Assembly (NCBI GenBank): GCA_947448105.1 | Contig: CANFNE010000003.1 | Location: forward strand, 1 to 31,010 | Direction of reading: 5' to 3' | Source: Burkholderiales bacterium | GTDB lineage: Bacteria; Pseudomonadota; Gammaproteobacteria; Burkholderiales; Burkholderiaceae_C | DNA length: 31,010 nt | Shown: in pieces, positions 29,389-31,010 of the stretch | Layout: every line of letters begins with the position of its first letter | How positions within the stretch are numbered: the first letter of the stretch is position 1 | Translations under genes and position numbers: made by a program | The notes under the pieces: generated by a model | Told to the model about the DNA's origin: nothing | What the model saw: only the letters and a program-made list of their open reading frames with translations | The model's database searches: none

Positions 29389-31010
29389 GTGGCAAATAGT
29401 TTAAAAGCCTGCCTGCTTATTTGCGTGGTGTTTGCGTTGCACGCCTGCGGTGGAGGGGGCGGGGTGGCGAGTTCGTCAAAGAATCCATCGGATACCTACA
29501 GCTTAGTATTGACAGTAGTCGACGCTAACAACAACCCGGTGAACGGCATTACCTACGGCGGCGGCCAGAAAATACGTGCCACCTACATGGATTCCAACGG
29601 CAACCCGTTGAAACAGACTTTGATTAGTTTTATCGTCACCACGAATCCCAATGCCGCAACGCTGGCGTACGCCTACCGAACAACTGACGATAGCGGCGTG
29701 GCTGACGAACCCGTATCGCCTGCTACCGCGACCACTTCGGGGGCTGCAACCGTGTCTGCCACTGCCGGTACGGTCACCTCTACCGTGGACTTCGCTATTT
29801 CGGGTAGCACCGTCGCTATCAGCAGTCCCACATTCGGTAGCGCGACCTTGTCCGCCAGTGGTACAACCAGTGTCACAGTGCGGGCTCTGGCTAACAGTAC
29901 ACCCGCAAGTGGCGTCACCGTAGCATTTTCAGCAGATTGCGGCACCGTGAACCCCAGCACAAGCACCACCAACGGGGACGGTTATTCCATTTCAAGCTAC
30001 TCGGCGGTGAAGGACGACGGAACCTCTTGTAGCGGTAACGTCAAAATTTATGCGGCGGCTTCGGGGAACACGACCAATAGTACGCTGACCGTGGCGTCGC
30101 CAACCGCCAGCGCTGTGAATTTTGTTTCTGCAACTCCCGCGCAAATCTATGTGGCTGGTTCAGGCGCCACTTCGCAGTCCGTTCTGAAGTTCAAGGTGTT
30201 AAGCGAATCCGGTGCCGCATATTCGGGAGCAAAGGTTATTGCTTCCTTGACAGTGAACCCTGGCGGTGTGGGGCTCAATGCAGTGGGCGCCACCACGCCA
30301 CTGTCGATGACCAGTGACGGAGCGGGTTTGATTACGTTTACCGTATTCGCTGGCAGTATTCCAGGACCGGTGGAAGTGCACGCAGAGCTCAAAGAAAATT
30401 CAACGGTTTATGCACTTTCCAAAAATTTATCTGTTCAATACGGGCCTCCCTCCCAAGACCATTTCAGTATTTCTGTTGGCACCTACAACGTTGAAGGAGC
30501 TAATTGGGACGGGACTTCCAGTACCTTGACCGCCCGTTTGGCGGATCGCCAGGGCAATGCGGTGCCGGCGGGTACGGTGGTGAACTTCACCTCTTCTGGC
30601 GGACAAATTGGAGCGAGCTGCACCGTTGCACTGAGCAACGGGATTGCCTCATGCACGACGACTTTTGCGAGCCAGGCGCCGCGCGCCAGCAATGGCCGGG
30701 TCGCCATTCTGGCGTACGCGGAGGGCCTAAAAAACTATGTCGATAAGAACGCCAACAACACCTACGATACGGGCGACACTTTGAGTGAGATAGGCGATGC
30801 TTATCGCGACGATAATGAAAATGGCCAGTGGGATGCGGGAGAATTTGTGATCACGCGTGGCGGCGCCACAACGTGCTCAGGTTCGGCTTGGCCCACACCC
30901 AGTCGTACAAATACTTGCACAGGTACCGTGGACACCACAGTGCGCCAGCAGGTTGTTCTCGTGATGTCGGGAAGTCGGGCCGTATTGAACAATCTTAGGA
31001 GTACATCGCT
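29389..31010 (+). CDS. Ig-like (Big_1/invasin-type) repeat lipoprotein, partial at right edge
   Basis: The frame stays open to the last base, giving at least 540 codons. The start GTG at 29389-29391 has AGGGG with 7-base spacing; an in-frame ATG at 29359 overlaps the pilQ stop (TGATG) and would add ten residues including more lysines, so either is possible. The N-terminus is a lipoprotein signal (LICVVFALHAC), then CGGGGG. The body is Ser/Thr/Val/Gly-rich with tandem Ig-like domains; one shows the Big_1 pattern LADRQGNAVPAGTVVNF. Two EF-hand-like loops (30742-30777 and 30808-30843) lie in the last visible domain. The base composition looks less GC-rich than that of genes on the left. It is probably a surface or periplasmic adhesin-like protein translated with pilQ. 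Its function is unknown. Confidence 0.88.
   Translation, partial: MANSLKACLLICVVFALHACGGGGGVASSSKNPSDTYSLVLTVVDANNNPVNGITYGGGQKIRATYMDSNGNPLKQTLISFIVTTNPNAATLAYAYRTTDDSGVADEPVSPATATTSGAATVSATAGTVTSTVDFAISGSTVAISSPTFGSATLSASGTTSVTVRALANSTPASGVTVAFSADCGTVNPSTSTTNGDGYSISSYSAVKDDGTSCSGNVKIYAAASGNTTNSTLTVASPTASAVNFVSATPAQIYVAGSGATSQSVLKFKVLSESGAAYSGAKVIASLTVNPGGVGLNAVGATTPLSMTSDGAGLITFTVFAGSIPGPVEVHAELKENSTVYALSKNLSVQYGPPSQDHFSISVGTYNVEGANWDGTSSTLTARLADRQGNAVPAGTVVNFTSSGGQIGASCTVALSNGIASCTTTFASQAPRASNGRVAILAYAEGLKNYVDKNANNTYDTGDTLSEIGDAYRDDNENGQWDAGEFVITRGGATTCSGSAWPTPSRTNTCTGTVDTTVRQQVVLVMSGSRAVLNNLRSTS

Overview
This window is chromosomal DNA from a high-GC betaproteobacterium, most likely a member of the Comamonadaceae (Rhodoferax/Polaromonas/Acidovorax-like). 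The basis is the gene order (mraZ-rsmH; metK divergent from two LpxL-type acyltransferases; engB divergent from cytochrome c4; msrPQ, lysA, lptM, cyaY, mrcA, pilMNOPQ), the single-cysteine DksA with a Lys/Ala/Pro-rich tail, and my recollection of these families. No species can be named from the sequence alone. I see no tRNA, rRNA, CRISPR array, prophage or intact insertion sequence.

Left part (1-4374, all minus strand): the start of the division/cell-wall (dcw) cluster, with rsmH running off the left edge and mraZ behind a four-unit 10-bp repeat operator. Upstream, on the same strand, lie a 532-residue protein with a FimV/TPR-like part and two STAS-like parts, and a DksA whose N-terminal half is a histone-H1-like tail. 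A CobW-type zinc-chaperone GTPase follows (4375-5451, minus).

Middle part (5623-13571): a yqjD-yqjE-yqjK-like trio of small membrane proteins (plus), a pirin (minus), and a BNR/sialidase-like protein coupled by ATGA to a polytopic membrane protein (plus). Converging on these is a minus-strand operon of a family-9 glycosyltransferase, a GtrA flippase-like protein and an ArnT-like lipid-linked-sugar glycosyltransferase. Together this middle stretch looks like cell-surface polysaccharide or lipid modification.

Right-middle part (13640-24041): metK (minus) faces two lipid A acyltransferase-like genes (plus) across a 16-bp perfect palindrome. Then come engB (minus), diheme cytochrome c4 (plus), the periplasmic methionine sulfoxide reductase pair msrP-msrQ (plus), lptM-lysA (minus), frataxin cyaY (plus) and penicillin-binding protein 1A (minus). 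A strong hairpin buries the msrP ribosome-binding site.

Right part (24265-31010, plus): the type IV pilus assembly operon pilMNOPQ, tightly packed with start/stop overlaps, builds the inner-membrane alignment complex and the outer-membrane secretin. Immediately after pilQ, in a position where aroK/aroB would often be expected, starts a large Ig-like (Big_1/invasin-type) lipoprotein that runs off the right edge and carries two EF-hand-like calcium-loop motifs. It is the least explained gene here and the best candidate for something new: a pilus-linked surface adhesin.
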